Of a DNA stretch of 9,430 nucleotides, positions 1-7,661 are shown one piece after another. Every line of letters starts with the position of its first letter. Position 1 is the first letter of the stretch. This DNA is from an uncultured Gemmatimonadota bacterium (lineage in GTDB: Bacteria > Gemmatimonadota > Gemmatimonadetes > Gemmatimonadales > GWC2-71-9): contig CAMPKP010000139.1 in assembly GCA_946887295.1 (NCBI GenBank), forward strand, positions 1-9,430. The letters run 5' to 3'. A program made the position numbers and the translations under genes. The notes under the pieces were generated by a model. The model was given only the letters and a program-made list of their open reading frames with translations, was not told where the DNA came from and searched no databases.

Positions 1-2
1 CC

Positions 3-149
3 GAGGAGCTGAACGCCTCGACCGAGGAGATCTCGTCCTCCGCGGGCCATCTGGCGGACGCGGCGGCGAGGCTGACCGGTGCGGTCGGGGGATTCCGGCT
101 GGAGAAGGCGACCGCGGGGGAAGGAGGGTCGGTGAACGGCAGACACTAG
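3..149 (+). CDS. Methyl-accepting chemotaxis protein, C-terminal end (partial)
   Basis: The first 48 codons are the end of a gene that begins before the window and stops at TAG 147-149. The peptide starts EELNASTEEISSSAGHLADA and ends shortly after a GGFRL motif. Such a run of Glu/Ser/Ala-rich heptads closing on a V-G-x-F-R-L segment is typical of the last helix of the cytoplasmic signalling domain of methyl-accepting chemotaxis proteins, which transmit receptor state to CheA/CheW. It lies on the same strand as iadA, 44 bp upstream. That gap contains no obvious terminator hairpin, so read-through is possible, but nothing ties the receptor functionally to cyanophycin. Other coiled-coil sensors could end similarly, and the short fragment limits certainty. 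Confidence 0.65.
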   Translation, partial: EELNASTEEISSSAGHLADAAARLTGAVGGFRLEKATAGEGGSVNGRH

Positions 150-160
150 TCCCACCCCGC

Positions 161-188
161 TTCCCGCTACCCCGTTTCCCTGTACCTT
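161..188 (+). promoter_or_regulatory. Possible promoter of iadA-cphB-cphA
   Basis: The hexamer TACCTT (183-188) fits the TAnnnT form of a -10 box and ends 5 bases before the iadA ATG at 194, which would put transcription start at or next to the start codon. A poor -35 candidate, TTCCCG, lies at 161-166 with a 16-bp spacer. No Shine-Dalgarno sequence precedes the ATG, which agrees with a leaderless transcript. The -35 match is weak, so this is only a candidate. Confidence 0.25.
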
Positions 189-193
189 CTTGC

Positions 194-1369
194 ATGCTCT
201 CCCTCCTGCTCGACGCCGACCTCTACGACCCCTCGCCCCGGGGCCGCGCGAACCTGCTCGTGGCGGGTGAAACGATCGTCTGGATCGGCGCCGATGTGCC
301 CAAGCTCGGGCGTGAGGTCGAGGTCAGCGAGCACGACCTCGGCGGGCGCCGGGTCATACCGGGGCTGATCGACTGCCACGTGCATCTCACCGGCGGCGGC
401 GGCGAGTCGGGGCCGGAGACGCGGGTGCCGCCGCTCGCCCTGAGCCGGATGACGGGCGGCGGCGTGACCACCGCCGTCGGCGTCCTCGGCACCGACGACG
501 CCATTCGCACCCCCGCCGAGCTGGTGACCGTGGCGCGCGGGCTCAATGCGCAGGGGCTCACCGCCTACTGTCTCACCGGCGGCTACCACGTGCCGCCCGC
601 CACCGTCACAGGCGATGTCCGCCGCGACCTGGTGCTCATCGATCTGGTGCTCGGCGTGGGCGAGCTGGCCATCAGCGACCATCGCTCGAGCCAGCCAAGC
701 CTGGACGAGCTCCTGCGGGTGGCGGCCGACGCGCACGTGGGCGGCCTGATGAGCGACAAGGCCGGGATCCTCCACCTGCACGTGGGCGACGGCGAGCGAG
801 GCCTGCAGCCGGTCCGCGATGCGCTGGACCGGAGCGAGCTGCCCCCCGCGGTGTTCAACCCCACCCACGTGAACCGGCGAAAGGCCCTCTTCGAGGAGGC
901 GCTGGCGCTCGCCGAGCGGGGCTGCACCGTGGACGTCACCGCGTTCCCGGTGACCGAGGGCGAGGATGCCTGGGATGCGGGCGACGCCCTGGCGCGCTAT
1001 CTGGACGCGGGCCTGCCCCCGGAGCGGATCACCGTGAGCTCGGACGGCGGCGGCTGCCTGCCGACCTTCGACCTGGATGGACGGGTGGTGGACATGGACG
1101 TGGGAGAGCCGGGCGCCCTCATCGAGACGCTGGGCCGCCTGCTCGCGGCCGGCCAGCCGCTGGAGCGGGTGCTGCCGGCGTTCACCGGCAACGCGGCGCG
1201 CCTGCTGCGGCTGCGCCGGAAGGGGTGCCTCGCCGCGGGGGCCGACGCCGATCTCGTCGTGCTCGACGGGGCCGGCGGAGTGGCGGACGTCATGGCCCGG
1301 GGCCGGTGGCACGTGCGCGGCGGGCGGCCTGTAGTCCGCGGCGTCTTCGAGCGGACCGAGGCCGGCTGA
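194..1369 (+). CDS. iadA: Isoaspartyl dipeptidase (beta-aspartyl dipeptidase), peptidase family M38
   Basis: This cytosolic amidohydrolase-superfamily metalloenzyme cleaves beta-linked Asp dipeptides. Beside cyanophycin genes its likely substrate is beta-Asp-Arg released by CphB, giving free Asp and Arg. At 391 residues it matches E. coli IadA (390) in length and is recognisable throughout. Metal ligands are visible as H62-x-H64, H196, H225 (in PTHVNR) and D284 (in SSDGGG). Substrate residues E71 (GGGGE), Y131, R164 (SDHRS) and R228 are kept. The residue matching the carboxylated bridging Lys162 of E. coli is Glu157 (VGELAISDHR), so the two metals are probably bridged by Glu. The ATG at 194 is the only sensible start, because the N-terminal beta strand aligns from the first residues and no ATG or GTG lies in frame in the preceding gap. 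The stop is followed after one base by cphB. That clustering and the family match make the call firm; broader isoaspartyl dipeptide activity is also possible. Confidence 0.93.
   Translation: MLSLLLDADLYDPSPRGRANLLVAGETIVWIGADVPKLGREVEVSEHDLGGRRVIPGLIDCHVHLTGGGGESGPETRVPPLALSRMTGGGVTTAVGVLGTDDAIRTPAELVTVARGLNAQGLTAYCLTGGYHVPPATVTGDVRRDLVLIDLVLGVGELAISDHRSSQPSLDELLRVAADAHVGGLMSDKAGILHLHVGDGERGLQPVRDALDRSELPPAVFNPTHVNRRKALFEEALALAERGCTVDVTAFPVTEGEDAWDAGDALARYLDAGLPPERITVSSDGGGCLPTFDLDGRVVDMDVGEPGALIETLGRLLAAGQPLERVLPAFTGNAARLLRLRRKGCLAAGADADLVVLDGAGGVADVMARGRWHVRGGRPVVRGVFERTEAG
1358..1361 (+). promoter_or_regulatory. Ribosome binding site of cphB inside the end of iadA
   Basis: GAGG sits 9 bases before the ATG at 1371 and lies within the last codons of iadA. 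With only one base between the iadA stop and the cphB start, the two genes are probably translationally coupled. Confidence 0.5.
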
Positions 1370-1370
1370 C

Positions 1371-2189
1371 ATGGCGACGAGAGGATTCATCGTGCCGGTG
1401 GGAGGAGCCGAGGAGAAGATCGGCGACGTGGCGATCCTGCGCCGGTTCGCCGCGCTGTGCGGCGGCGCGAAGTGCCGGATCGCCATCATCCCGACCGCGT
1501 CCGAGCTGGCCGAGACCGGGGCGCGCTACGAGGAGCTGTTCCACTCGCTGGGGATCGGGGTGGCGCGCTCGCTGCCGATCGCGAGTCGCGCCGACTGCGA
1601 GCGCCGGGAGTGGCTCGACGTGCTGCACGAGGTGGAGGGCGTCTTCCTCACCGGCGGGAACCAGCTCCGGCTCAGCACCATGATCGGCGGCACCCGGGTC
1701 GCCAAGGCCATCCGGGAGCGGAACCAGGAGGGGATGCACGTGGCCGGCACTTCGGCGGGCGCGGCGTTCCTCTGCGAGCACATGATCGCCTTCGGCCGCG
1801 AGGGCGCATCGCCCCGGGCCAAGATCGTCACGCTCGCGCCGGGGCTCGGGCTCACCAACCGGATCATCATCGACCAGCACTTCCGCCAGCGCGACCGGCT
1901 GGGCCGCCTGCTCTCCGCCCTGGCCTACAATCCGTTCGCCATCGGCATCGGGCTCGACGAGAACACCGCCGCGTTCATCGGCCCGGACGAGACGCTGGAA
2001 GTGGTGGGCGGCGGCGCGCTCACCATCGTGGACCCCTCGGGGCTGGAGTTCTCCTCCATGGCCCGGGTGCGGAAGAACGACCCGGTGTGCCTGATCGGCC
2101 TCCGGCTGCACATCCTCAATCAGGGCTGCACCTTCAACCTGCACACCCGAGTGGCGACTCCGGCGCCGGAGATCGCGCAGCGGGCATAG
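1371..2189 (+). CDS. cphB: Cyanophycinase, peptidase family S51
   Basis: This intracellular serine exopeptidase degrades cyanophycin from its end to beta-Asp-Arg dipeptides. Its 272 residues are about the size of Synechocystis CphB. The nucleophile elbow is GTSAGAAFL with Ser128. The downstream D168-Q-H170-F-x-Q-R block carries the catalytic His, and E197 in GIGLDENTA lies where the family's acidic triad residue is expected. The TGGNQLRL loop (94-101), close to the nucleophile in the fold, and the N-terminal PVGGAEEKI are also typical. No signal peptide is seen, so it should act on cytoplasmic granules, unlike the secreted CphE-type enzymes of cyanophycin scavengers. It starts one base after iadA with GAGG 9 bases upstream, so the two degradative enzymes are very probably co-expressed. 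The synthetase follows after 52 bp. I see no missing catalytic residue. Other S51 peptidases (PepE, CphB-like) are less likely given the size and neighbours. Confidence 0.95.
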   Translation: MATRGFIVPVGGAEEKIGDVAILRRFAALCGGAKCRIAIIPTASELAETGARYEELFHSLGIGVARSLPIASRADCERREWLDVLHEVEGVFLTGGNQLRLSTMIGGTRVAKAIRERNQEGMHVAGTSAGAAFLCEHMIAFGREGASPRAKIVTLAPGLGLTNRIIIDQHFRQRDRLGRLLSALAYNPFAIGIGLDENTAAFIGPDETLEVVGGGALTIVDPSGLEFSSMARVRKNDPVCLIGLRLHILNQGCTFNLHTRVATPAPEIAQRA

Positions 2190-2199
2190 CGAAGCCGCC

Positions 2200-2219
2200 C
2201 TCGCCCGGCTCGGGACGAG
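2200..2219 (+). other. Hairpin in the cphB-cphA gap
   Basis: CTCG-CCCG, a 3-base loop GCT, then CGGG-A-CGAG forms an 8-bp stem with one bulged A (2215). It lies in the 52-bp gap between the cphB stop and the cphA ribosome binding site. No T-run follows, so it is not a standard intrinsic terminator. It could be an mRNA processing or stability element that sets the ratio of degradation to synthesis. In GC-rich DNA such a stem can arise by chance. Confidence 0.35.
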
Positions 2220-2229
2220 GCACACCACC

Positions 2230-2234
2230 AGGAG
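2230..2234 (+). promoter_or_regulatory. Ribosome binding site of plus-strand cphA
   Basis: AGGAG with a 7-base spacer to the ATG at 2242 is the best Shine-Dalgarno sequence in the window. A second AGGAG (2236-2240) ends one base before the ATG, too close to serve. The strong site supports both the start chosen and efficient translation of this synthetase. Confidence 0.7.
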
Positions 2235-2241
2235 CAGGAGC

Positions 2242-5037
2242 ATGCGCATTCTCGACCAGGCGGTCTACGTCGGCCCGAGCCTGTACGCCCACTTTCCGGT
2301 CATCCGGCTCGACGTGGACCTCGGCGAGCTGGAGGCGTGGCCCTCCGCCCGGCTGGGCAAGGAGTTCACCGACGGGCTGATCGAGGCGCTGCCGGGGCTG
2401 CGCGACCACGGGTGCTCCTACGGCAAGCCGGGCGGCTTCGTGCGCCGGCTCACCGAGGACGAGGGCACCTGGATGGGCCACATCCTGGAGCACGTCGCGA
2501 TCGAGCTCCAGAACGTGGCCGGCGAGCCGGTCACCTTCGGCAAGACCCGCTCGTACGGCGCCTCGGGGCAGTACCACGTGATCTATCAGTACGAGCAGGA
2601 GGATGTCGGACTCGAGTCGGGCCGCCTGGGGCTCATGCTGCTGCACTCGCTGCTGCCGCAGGCGCTGCGCCCCGAGGGCTCGGTGCCCGAGGGCTTCGAC
2701 TTCGCGGTGGAGCGCGACGAGTTCATCCGCTTCTCCCAGCGGCGGGCACTCGGTCCGAGCACCGTGTCGCTGGTCCGCGCCGCCGAAGAGCGGAAGATCC
2801 CCTGGATCCGGCTCAACGAGCAGAGCCTGATCCAGTTCGGGCACGGCCGCTTCCAGCAGCGGATCCAGGCGACCGTCACCGGCCGCACGTCGCACATCGC
2901 GGTCGAGCTGGCCTCCGACAAGGAGGAGACCAACCGCATCCTCGGCAACCTGGGGCTTCCGGTGCCGAAGCAGCGGCTGGTGCAGGGAGTGGAGGACGCG
3001 GTCGAGGCCGCCGAGCGGATCGGCTACCCGGTCGTGGTGAAGCCGTACAACGCCAACCACGGGCGCGGAATCACCATCCACGTCGGGACCGCGGACGAGG
3101 TGCGCGACGCGTTCCAGGTCGCGCGCGAGCACAGCCGCAGCGTCATCATCGAGAGCTTCATCACCGGCGACGACCACCGGATGCTGGTGATCGGCGGCGA
3201 GCTGATCGCCGTCTCCCGGCGGGTGCCGGGCCACGTGGTGGGCGACGGGATCCGCACGATCGCGGAGCTGGTGGACGAGGTGAACAGCGATCCCCGCCGC
3301 GGCATCGGCCACGAGAAGGTGCTCACCCGGCTGGCGTTCGACCACCAGGCGCTCACCATGCTGGAGCGGAAGGGGTACACCCCCGAGAGCGTGCCCGAGT
3401 CGGGGGAGCAGGTGTTCCTCCGCTCGACCGGGAATCTCTCCACCGGCGGCACCGCCACCGACGTGACCGACGTGGTCCATCCCGACAACGTCGAGATGGC
3501 GACGCGGGCGGTGAAGGCGATCGGGCTCGACGTCGGGGGCGTGGACTTCCTCACCACCGACATTACCCAGTCCTACAAGGAAGTGGGCGGCGCGATCTGC
3601 GAGATCAACGCGGCTCCCGGGTTCCGGATGCACATGGCGCCGAGCGAGGGCCGGGCGCGCGACGTGGCCGGGCCGGTGATGGACATGCTGTTTCCGCCCG
3701 GCACGCCGAGCCGCATCCCGATCGCCGCGGTGACCGGCACCAACGGGAAGACCACGACCGCGCGGATACTGGCGCACATCCAGAAGCTGGCGGGCCACCA
3801 CGTCGGGCTCACCAGCACCGACGGGGTGTACATCGACGGGCAGCGCACCGTCGCGGGCGACATGACCGGTCCGGTCGCGACCCGGATGGTGCTGAGCGAT
3901 CCCTCGGTGGACGTGGCGGTGCTGGAGGTGGCGCGCGGGGGGCTGCTCCGCGCGGGGATGGGAGTGCGGCACTGCGACGTGGGGGCGGTGCTCAACGTGA
4001 AGTCCGACCACCTCGGCCTCCGCGGCATCGGCACGCTGGAGCAGCTGGCCCAGGTGAAGCGCATCGTGGTGGAGGTGGCGCGGAACACCGCCATCCTCAA
4101 CGCCGACGACCCGCTCTGCCTCGCGATGGCGGACTACACCCAGGCGGAGCACCTCTGCTACGTCACCATGGACCCCACCCACGAGCTGGTGGGCGAGCAC
4201 ATCAAGGCGGGCGGCCGCGGCGTGGTGCTGGAGTCGGGGATCAAGGGCCAGATGATCACCATCTACGACCGCGGGGCGCACATCCCGCTGCTCTGGACCC
4301 ACCTGATCCCGGCCACCCTCGAGGGCCGGGCGATGCACAACGTGCAGAACGCGATGTTCGCCGCCGCGATGGCGTTCAGCATGGGGCTCAAGCTGGAGGA
4401 CATCCGCCACGGGCTCCGCACCTTCGACACCACGTTCTTCCAGGCGCCGGGCCGGATGAACATCTACGACGAGCACCCGTTCAAGGTGATCCTCGACTAC
4501 GGCCACAACGCGGCGGCGGTCGAGGCGATGACCGACCTGGTGGAGCGGCTGGACGTGAGCGGCCGGCGGATCTGCGTGATCGCCGCCCCGGGCGACCGCC
4601 GGGACGAGGACATCAGGGACATCGGGCGCATCGTCGCGGGCCGCTTCGACCGCTACATCTGCCGGCGCGACGACGGCCTGCGCGGCCGCAAGCCGGACGA
4701 GGTGCCCAACCTGCTGCGCGACGCGCTGCTGAGCCACGGAACCCCGGCGGACCGGATCGCGGTGATCCCCGACGAGCAGATGGCGGTGGACGCGGCGCTG
4801 CGCGAGGCGCAGGCGGGCGATCTGGTGCTCATCTTCGCCGACGCGATCACCCGGAGCTGGAAGCAGGTGATCCAATTCCGGCCCGACGCGGCCGCCCGCC
4901 CCGCCGAGCGGCCCCGGATCTCGCGCCCGGAGATGGTGCCGGCCATGGCGGAGCCCGCGATCGAGCTGGAGGACCGGCGCCGCGAGTTCGTACGGGACGT
5001 GCGGGGCGTGCGCCTGCCCCGCGAGGCGGACGACTAG
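2242..5037 (+). CDS. cphA: Cyanophycin synthetase, divergent N-terminus type
   Basis: This 931-residue three-domain ligase should polymerise Asp and Arg into cyanophycin with ATP. The N domain (about 1-165) starts with YVGPSLYAHFPVIRL rather than the classic LRGPNYW and contains an HxxEH motif (H80, E83, H84), known in some CphA enzymes as a hydrolytic site that trims polymer into primers. The ATP-grasp domain (about 170-490), which adds Asp to the backbone, has LGPST (170-174), K267, NHGRGI with H273, and EINAAPG (454-460). The Mur-ligase-like domain (about 490-879), which adds Arg to the side chain, has the P-loop GTNGKTTT with K503, LEVARGG, DHLGLRG, LNADDP and DYGHN (from D752). A 52-residue tail rich in Pro, Arg and Glu (880-931) has no counterpart in the minus-strand synthetase. 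The ATG is set by a strong AGGAG. The stop interlocks with that of the convergent synthetase. All ATP-site motifs look intact, so I infer an active enzyme; which copy makes most polymer is unknown. Confidence 0.93.
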   Translation: MRILDQAVYVGPSLYAHFPVIRLDVDLGELEAWPSARLGKEFTDGLIEALPGLRDHGCSYGKPGGFVRRLTEDEGTWMGHILEHVAIELQNVAGEPVTFGKTRSYGASGQYHVIYQYEQEDVGLESGRLGLMLLHSLLPQALRPEGSVPEGFDFAVERDEFIRFSQRRALGPSTVSLVRAAEERKIPWIRLNEQSLIQFGHGRFQQRIQATVTGRTSHIAVELASDKEETNRILGNLGLPVPKQRLVQGVEDAVEAAERIGYPVVVKPYNANHGRGITIHVGTADEVRDAFQVAREHSRSVIIESFITGDDHRMLVIGGELIAVSRRVPGHVVGDGIRTIAELVDEVNSDPRRGIGHEKVLTRLAFDHQALTMLERKGYTPESVPESGEQVFLRSTGNLSTGGTATDVTDVVHPDNVEMATRAVKAIGLDVGGVDFLTTDITQSYKEVGGAICEINAAPGFRMHMAPSEGRARDVAGPVMDMLFPPGTPSRIPIAAVTGTNGKTTTARILAHIQKLAGHHVGLTSTDGVYIDGQRTVAGDMTGPVATRMVLSDPSVDVAVLEVARGGLLRAGMGVRHCDVGAVLNVKSDHLGLRGIGTLEQLAQVKRIVVEVARNTAILNADDPLCLAMADYTQAEHLCYVTMDPTHELVGEHIKAGGRGVVLESGIKGQMITIYDRGAHIPLLWTHLIPATLEGRAMHNVQNAMFAAAMAFSMGLKLEDIRHGLRTFDTTFFQAPGRMNIYDEHPFKVILDYGHNAAAVEAMTDLVERLDVSGRRICVIAAPGDRRDEDIRDIGRIVAGRFDRYICRRDDGLRGRKPDEVPNLLRDALLSHGTPADRIAVIPDEQMAVDAALREAQAGDLVLIFADAITRSWKQVIQFRPDAAARPAERPRISRPEMVPAMAEPAIELEDRRREFVRDVRGVRLPREADD
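5034..5037. other. Interlocked stop codons of the two synthetases
   Basis: The palindrome CTAG serves both genes: TAG at 5035-5037 ends the plus-strand synthetase and TAG read on the minus strand at 5036-5034 ends the opposite one. The genes overlap tail to tail by 4 bases with no terminator between them, so each transcript must run into the antisense of the other unless stopped by factor-dependent termination. Confidence 0.97.
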
Positions 5038-7661
5038 CCGCTGGTCCTGGAGCGCACCCGGTGCAGGACGGCGCCGACGTTCTCCGCCAGCACCACGACC
5101 AGGTCGCCGTCCTGCATCATGCCGAGCGCTCGCGCCATGGCGTCGGGCTCGGCGAAGTGGGTCTCGATCCGCTCCCTCGGGAGCCCGCCCTCGATCAGTC
5201 CCTGCTCGAGAAGCCCGGCCACCTCGCCCGCGGGCCGGCCGCGGCGATCGCCGTCCTCCTTGAGGACGACATGGTCCAGCCGGGCGCAGAGCCGGCCGAT
5301 CGCCCGTACGTCCTCGTCGCGGCGGTCCCCTGGAGCAGCGAGCACCCCGATGCGGCGCCGAGCCTCGAGGCCCTCCACGACCTCCATCAGGCCTTCGACC
5401 GCGTGGGGATTGTGCGCGTAGTCCACCAGCACCGACCCGCCGCGGACCCGGAAGAGATTGAGGCGGCCCGGCGTGAGCGCGGGTGAGGGGAAGAACGACA
5501 GCAGCCCCGCGCGGATGTCCTCGTAGCGCATGCCCTGCACGAACGTGGCGGCGATCGCCGCGAGCACGTTGCCGTACTGGAACCGGGCCAGCCCCTCGAC
5601 CGTGAGCGGCACCTCGCCTACCGTGGCGATCGGGATGGAGAGCCGGCCCCGCCGGACCACGAACTCGCCCCCGGCGATGCAGGCGGCCGTGCCTCCCGTC
5701 TCCAGGTGCGCCTCCACCAGCGGGTTGCCGCCATCGGGCACGGTGGTGAAGAGCACCACGTCGCCCCTGGTCCGCTCGGCCATGGCGGCGACCAGCGGGT
5801 CGTCCGCGTTGAGCACCGCGTAGCCTCTTCGCTTCACCACCGCGGGGATCACCGCCTTCACGTCGGCGAGCTGCTCCAGCGTGTGGATGCCGTAGAGGCC
5901 GAGGTGGTCGGCCGCCACGTTCAGCACGATGCCGACGTCGCACTCGTCGAAGCCGAGCCCGGCGCGAAGGATGCCGCCGCGCGCCGTCTCCAGCACCGCG
6001 ACCTCGACCGCGGGGTTGGAGAGCAGGACGTTGGCCGCGAAGGGCCCGGTCATGTCGCCCCGCACCACCAGCCGGTTCTGGAGGTACACGCCGTCGGTAG
6101 TGGTGAAGCCGACGGTTTTCCCGGTGGCCCGGAAGAGGTGAGCGATGAGGCGGGTGGTGGTGGTCTTGCCGTTGGTGCCGGTCACCGCGATGACCGGAAT
6201 CGTGGCCGGCGAGCCCGCGGGAAACAGCATGTCGAGAATCGCCGCGGCGACGCGGCGCGGACGGCCCGACGCCGGATGCTCGTGCATCCGGATGCCGGGT
6301 GCGGCGTTGATCTCGATGATGACGGCGCCATTCTCCCCGAAGGGCACGGAGATGTCGGGGGTGAGCACGTCGAGTCCGGCGATGTCGAGGCCGATCACGC
6401 CGGCCGCCATCTCGCAGGCCGTCACGTTGTCGGGATGGATCTCGTCGGTCCGGTCGATCGAGCTGCCGCCGGTCGAGAGGTTGGCGGTGGCTCGGAGGGA
6501 GACCCGCTCGCCCGGCGCGGGAACGGTGTCGAAGGTGAAGCCCCGGCCGCCGAGGAACTCCTCGGTGGCCTGGTCCAGCGGAAGCGCGGTGAGATGGTTG
6601 GCGTGCCCGGGACCGCGGCGCGGGTCGCGATTCACCGTCTCGGCGAGCCGACGGATCGAGCTGACGCCGTCGCCGACCACGTGGGCCGCGATCCGCTCGG
6701 CCACGGCGACGACCTTGCCGTTCACCACCAGCACGCGATGGTCGCGGCCCTCCGCGTAGCGCTCGACGACCATCGCGCCATACCGCTCGGCGGTCCGAGC
6801 CCAGGCGTCGCGGAGGGCCGGCTCCGAGGCGAGCCGGGCCCAGATGCCGCGTCCCTGGTTTCCCTCCAGCGGCTTCAGCACGACGGGGAACCCGATCTCG
6901 CCGGCGATCTCCAGCGCCTGGTCCAGGGTCCGCGCCACCGCGCCCACCGGCACGGCGAGGCCGATGTTCTGGAGCGCGCGCTTGGTGAGATCCTTGTCCT
7001 GCGCGATGTCGGCCGCGATGACGCTGGTGGAGTCGGTCGCGGCCGCGCGCACCCGGCGAAGGTTGCGGCCGAGGCCGAGCTGCACGAGCGATCCGGTGTT
7101 GAGCCGGCGGACCGGGATGTCGCGGCGCCGGGCCTCCTCCACGATCACGGCGGTCGAGGGGCCCAGCCGCGTGGCCTCCCGCAGATCGGTGAGCTCGGCG
7201 GCCATGGCGGCGATGTCCGGGGTCCGGTCCTCGAGGCAGGCACGCATCAGATCTACGGCGAGCGTGGTGGCCCGGAGACCGACCTCCTCCTCCTCGTACT
7301 CCAGGATGACCCACCAGCTCTCCGCGCTGCCCGACGGCACCACGCGGCCGAAGCTCACATCCGACCCGGCGAGCGACTGCAGCTCCAGCGCGACGTGCTC
7401 CAGCGTGTGGGCCCAGCCGGTCCCCTCCTCCAGCCGCTCGAGGAACCCGCACTCCCGCTCCCGGGTGCAGCCGTGGCTCCGGAGCGTGGGCATGGCAGCC
7501 GCCAGGCGTCCGGCGAAACCGGACACGTCGGCGGAGGTGAGCGCCGCGAGCGAGCCCAGCGCGAGGTCGCACGCGATGACCGGTGCGAGGCGCCAGTAGT
7601 TGGGGCCGCGCAGCGCGCGCAGCCGCGTAATCCGGAGATCGGCGGGGTCGAAGTCGGGCAT
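5034..7661 (-). CDS. cphA: Cyanophycin synthetase, classic LRGPNYW type
   Basis: This 875-residue synthetase is the usual CphA length. The N domain opens with [10 protein letters not shown] (14-23), the hallmark of cyanobacterial-type CphA, and carries HxxEH (H85, E88, H89). The ATP-grasp domain has LGPST (166-170), [11 protein letters not shown]263-P264 and GNQGRGI, in which Q269 replaces the His usual in GNHGRG, then [11 protein letters not shown] from E450. The Mur-like domain has GTNGKTTTT with K499, [25 protein letters not shown] and DYAHN from D747. It ends soon after the last core strand, without the tail of the plus-strand paralogue. I chose ATG 7661 because the family N-terminus begins there. 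A GTG two codons upstream (7667) is possible, and an ATG at 7736 would add 25 residues unlike the family and overlap the divergent promoter. No clear Shine-Dalgarno sequence is seen. The two copies are clearly paralogous but differ too much for a recent duplication. Function is inferred as polymer synthesis or elongation alongside the other copy. Confidence 0.92.
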   Translation of the reverse strand: MPDFDPADLRITRLRALRGPNYWRLAPVIACDLALGSLAALTSADVSGFAGRLAAAMPTLRSHGCTRERECGFLERLEEGTGWAHTLEHVALELQSLAGSDVSFGRVVPSGSAESWWVILEYEEEEVGLRATTLAVDLMRACLEDRTPDIAAMAAELTDLREATRLGPSTAVIVEEARRRDIPVRRLNTGSLVQLGLGRNLRRVRAAATDSTSVIAADIAQDKDLTKRALQNIGLAVPVGAVARTLDQALEIAGEIGFPVVLKPLEGNQGRGIWARLASEPALRDAWARTAERYGAMVVERYAEGRDHRVLVVNGKVVAVAERIAAHVVGDGVSSIRRLAETVNRDPRRGPGHANHLTALPLDQATEEFLGGRGFTFDTVPAPGERVSLRATANLSTGGSSIDRTDEIHPDNVTACEMAAGVIGLDIAGLDVLTPDISVPFGENGAVIIEINAAPGIRMHEHPASGRPRRVAAAILDMLFPAGSPATIPVIAVTGTNGKTTTTRLIAHLFRATGKTVGFTTTDGVYLQNRLVVRGDMTGPFAANVLLSNPAVEVAVLETARGGILRAGLGFDECDVGIVLNVAADHLGLYGIHTLEQLADVKAVIPAVVKRRGYAVLNADDPLVAAMAERTRGDVVLFTTVPDGGNPLVEAHLETGGTAACIAGGEFVVRRGRLSIPIATVGEVPLTVEGLARFQYGNVLAAIAATFVQGMRYEDIRAGLLSFFPSPALTPGRLNLFRVRGGSVLVDYAHNPHAVEGLMEVVEGLEARRRIGVLAAPGDRRDEDVRAIGRLCARLDHVVLKEDGDRRGRPAGEVAGLLEQGLIEGGLPRERIETHFAEPDAMARALGMMQDGDLVVVLAENVGAVLHRVRSRTSG

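Noticed and set aside
150..193. Terminator after the chemotaxis receptor gene
   Set aside because: The 44-bp gap is C/T-rich and has no stem-loop followed by a T-run.
167..1489. A 440-codon open frame on the minus strand opposite iadA
   Set aside because: It is the antisense shadow of a clear IadA protein; its His/Arg/Gly-rich translation shows no family motif.
2337..5486. A 1049-codon plus-strand frame across the convergent junction
   Set aside because: It is frame-shifted relative to the plus-strand synthetase and antisense to the minus one. The translation is Arg/Gly/Ala-rich with no motif.
2242..7661. The two synthetases as a long inverted repeat
   Set aside because: Similarity is at protein level, with short matching DNA only at motifs such as the P-loop. 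I see no long identical arms that would suggest recent duplication or recombination.
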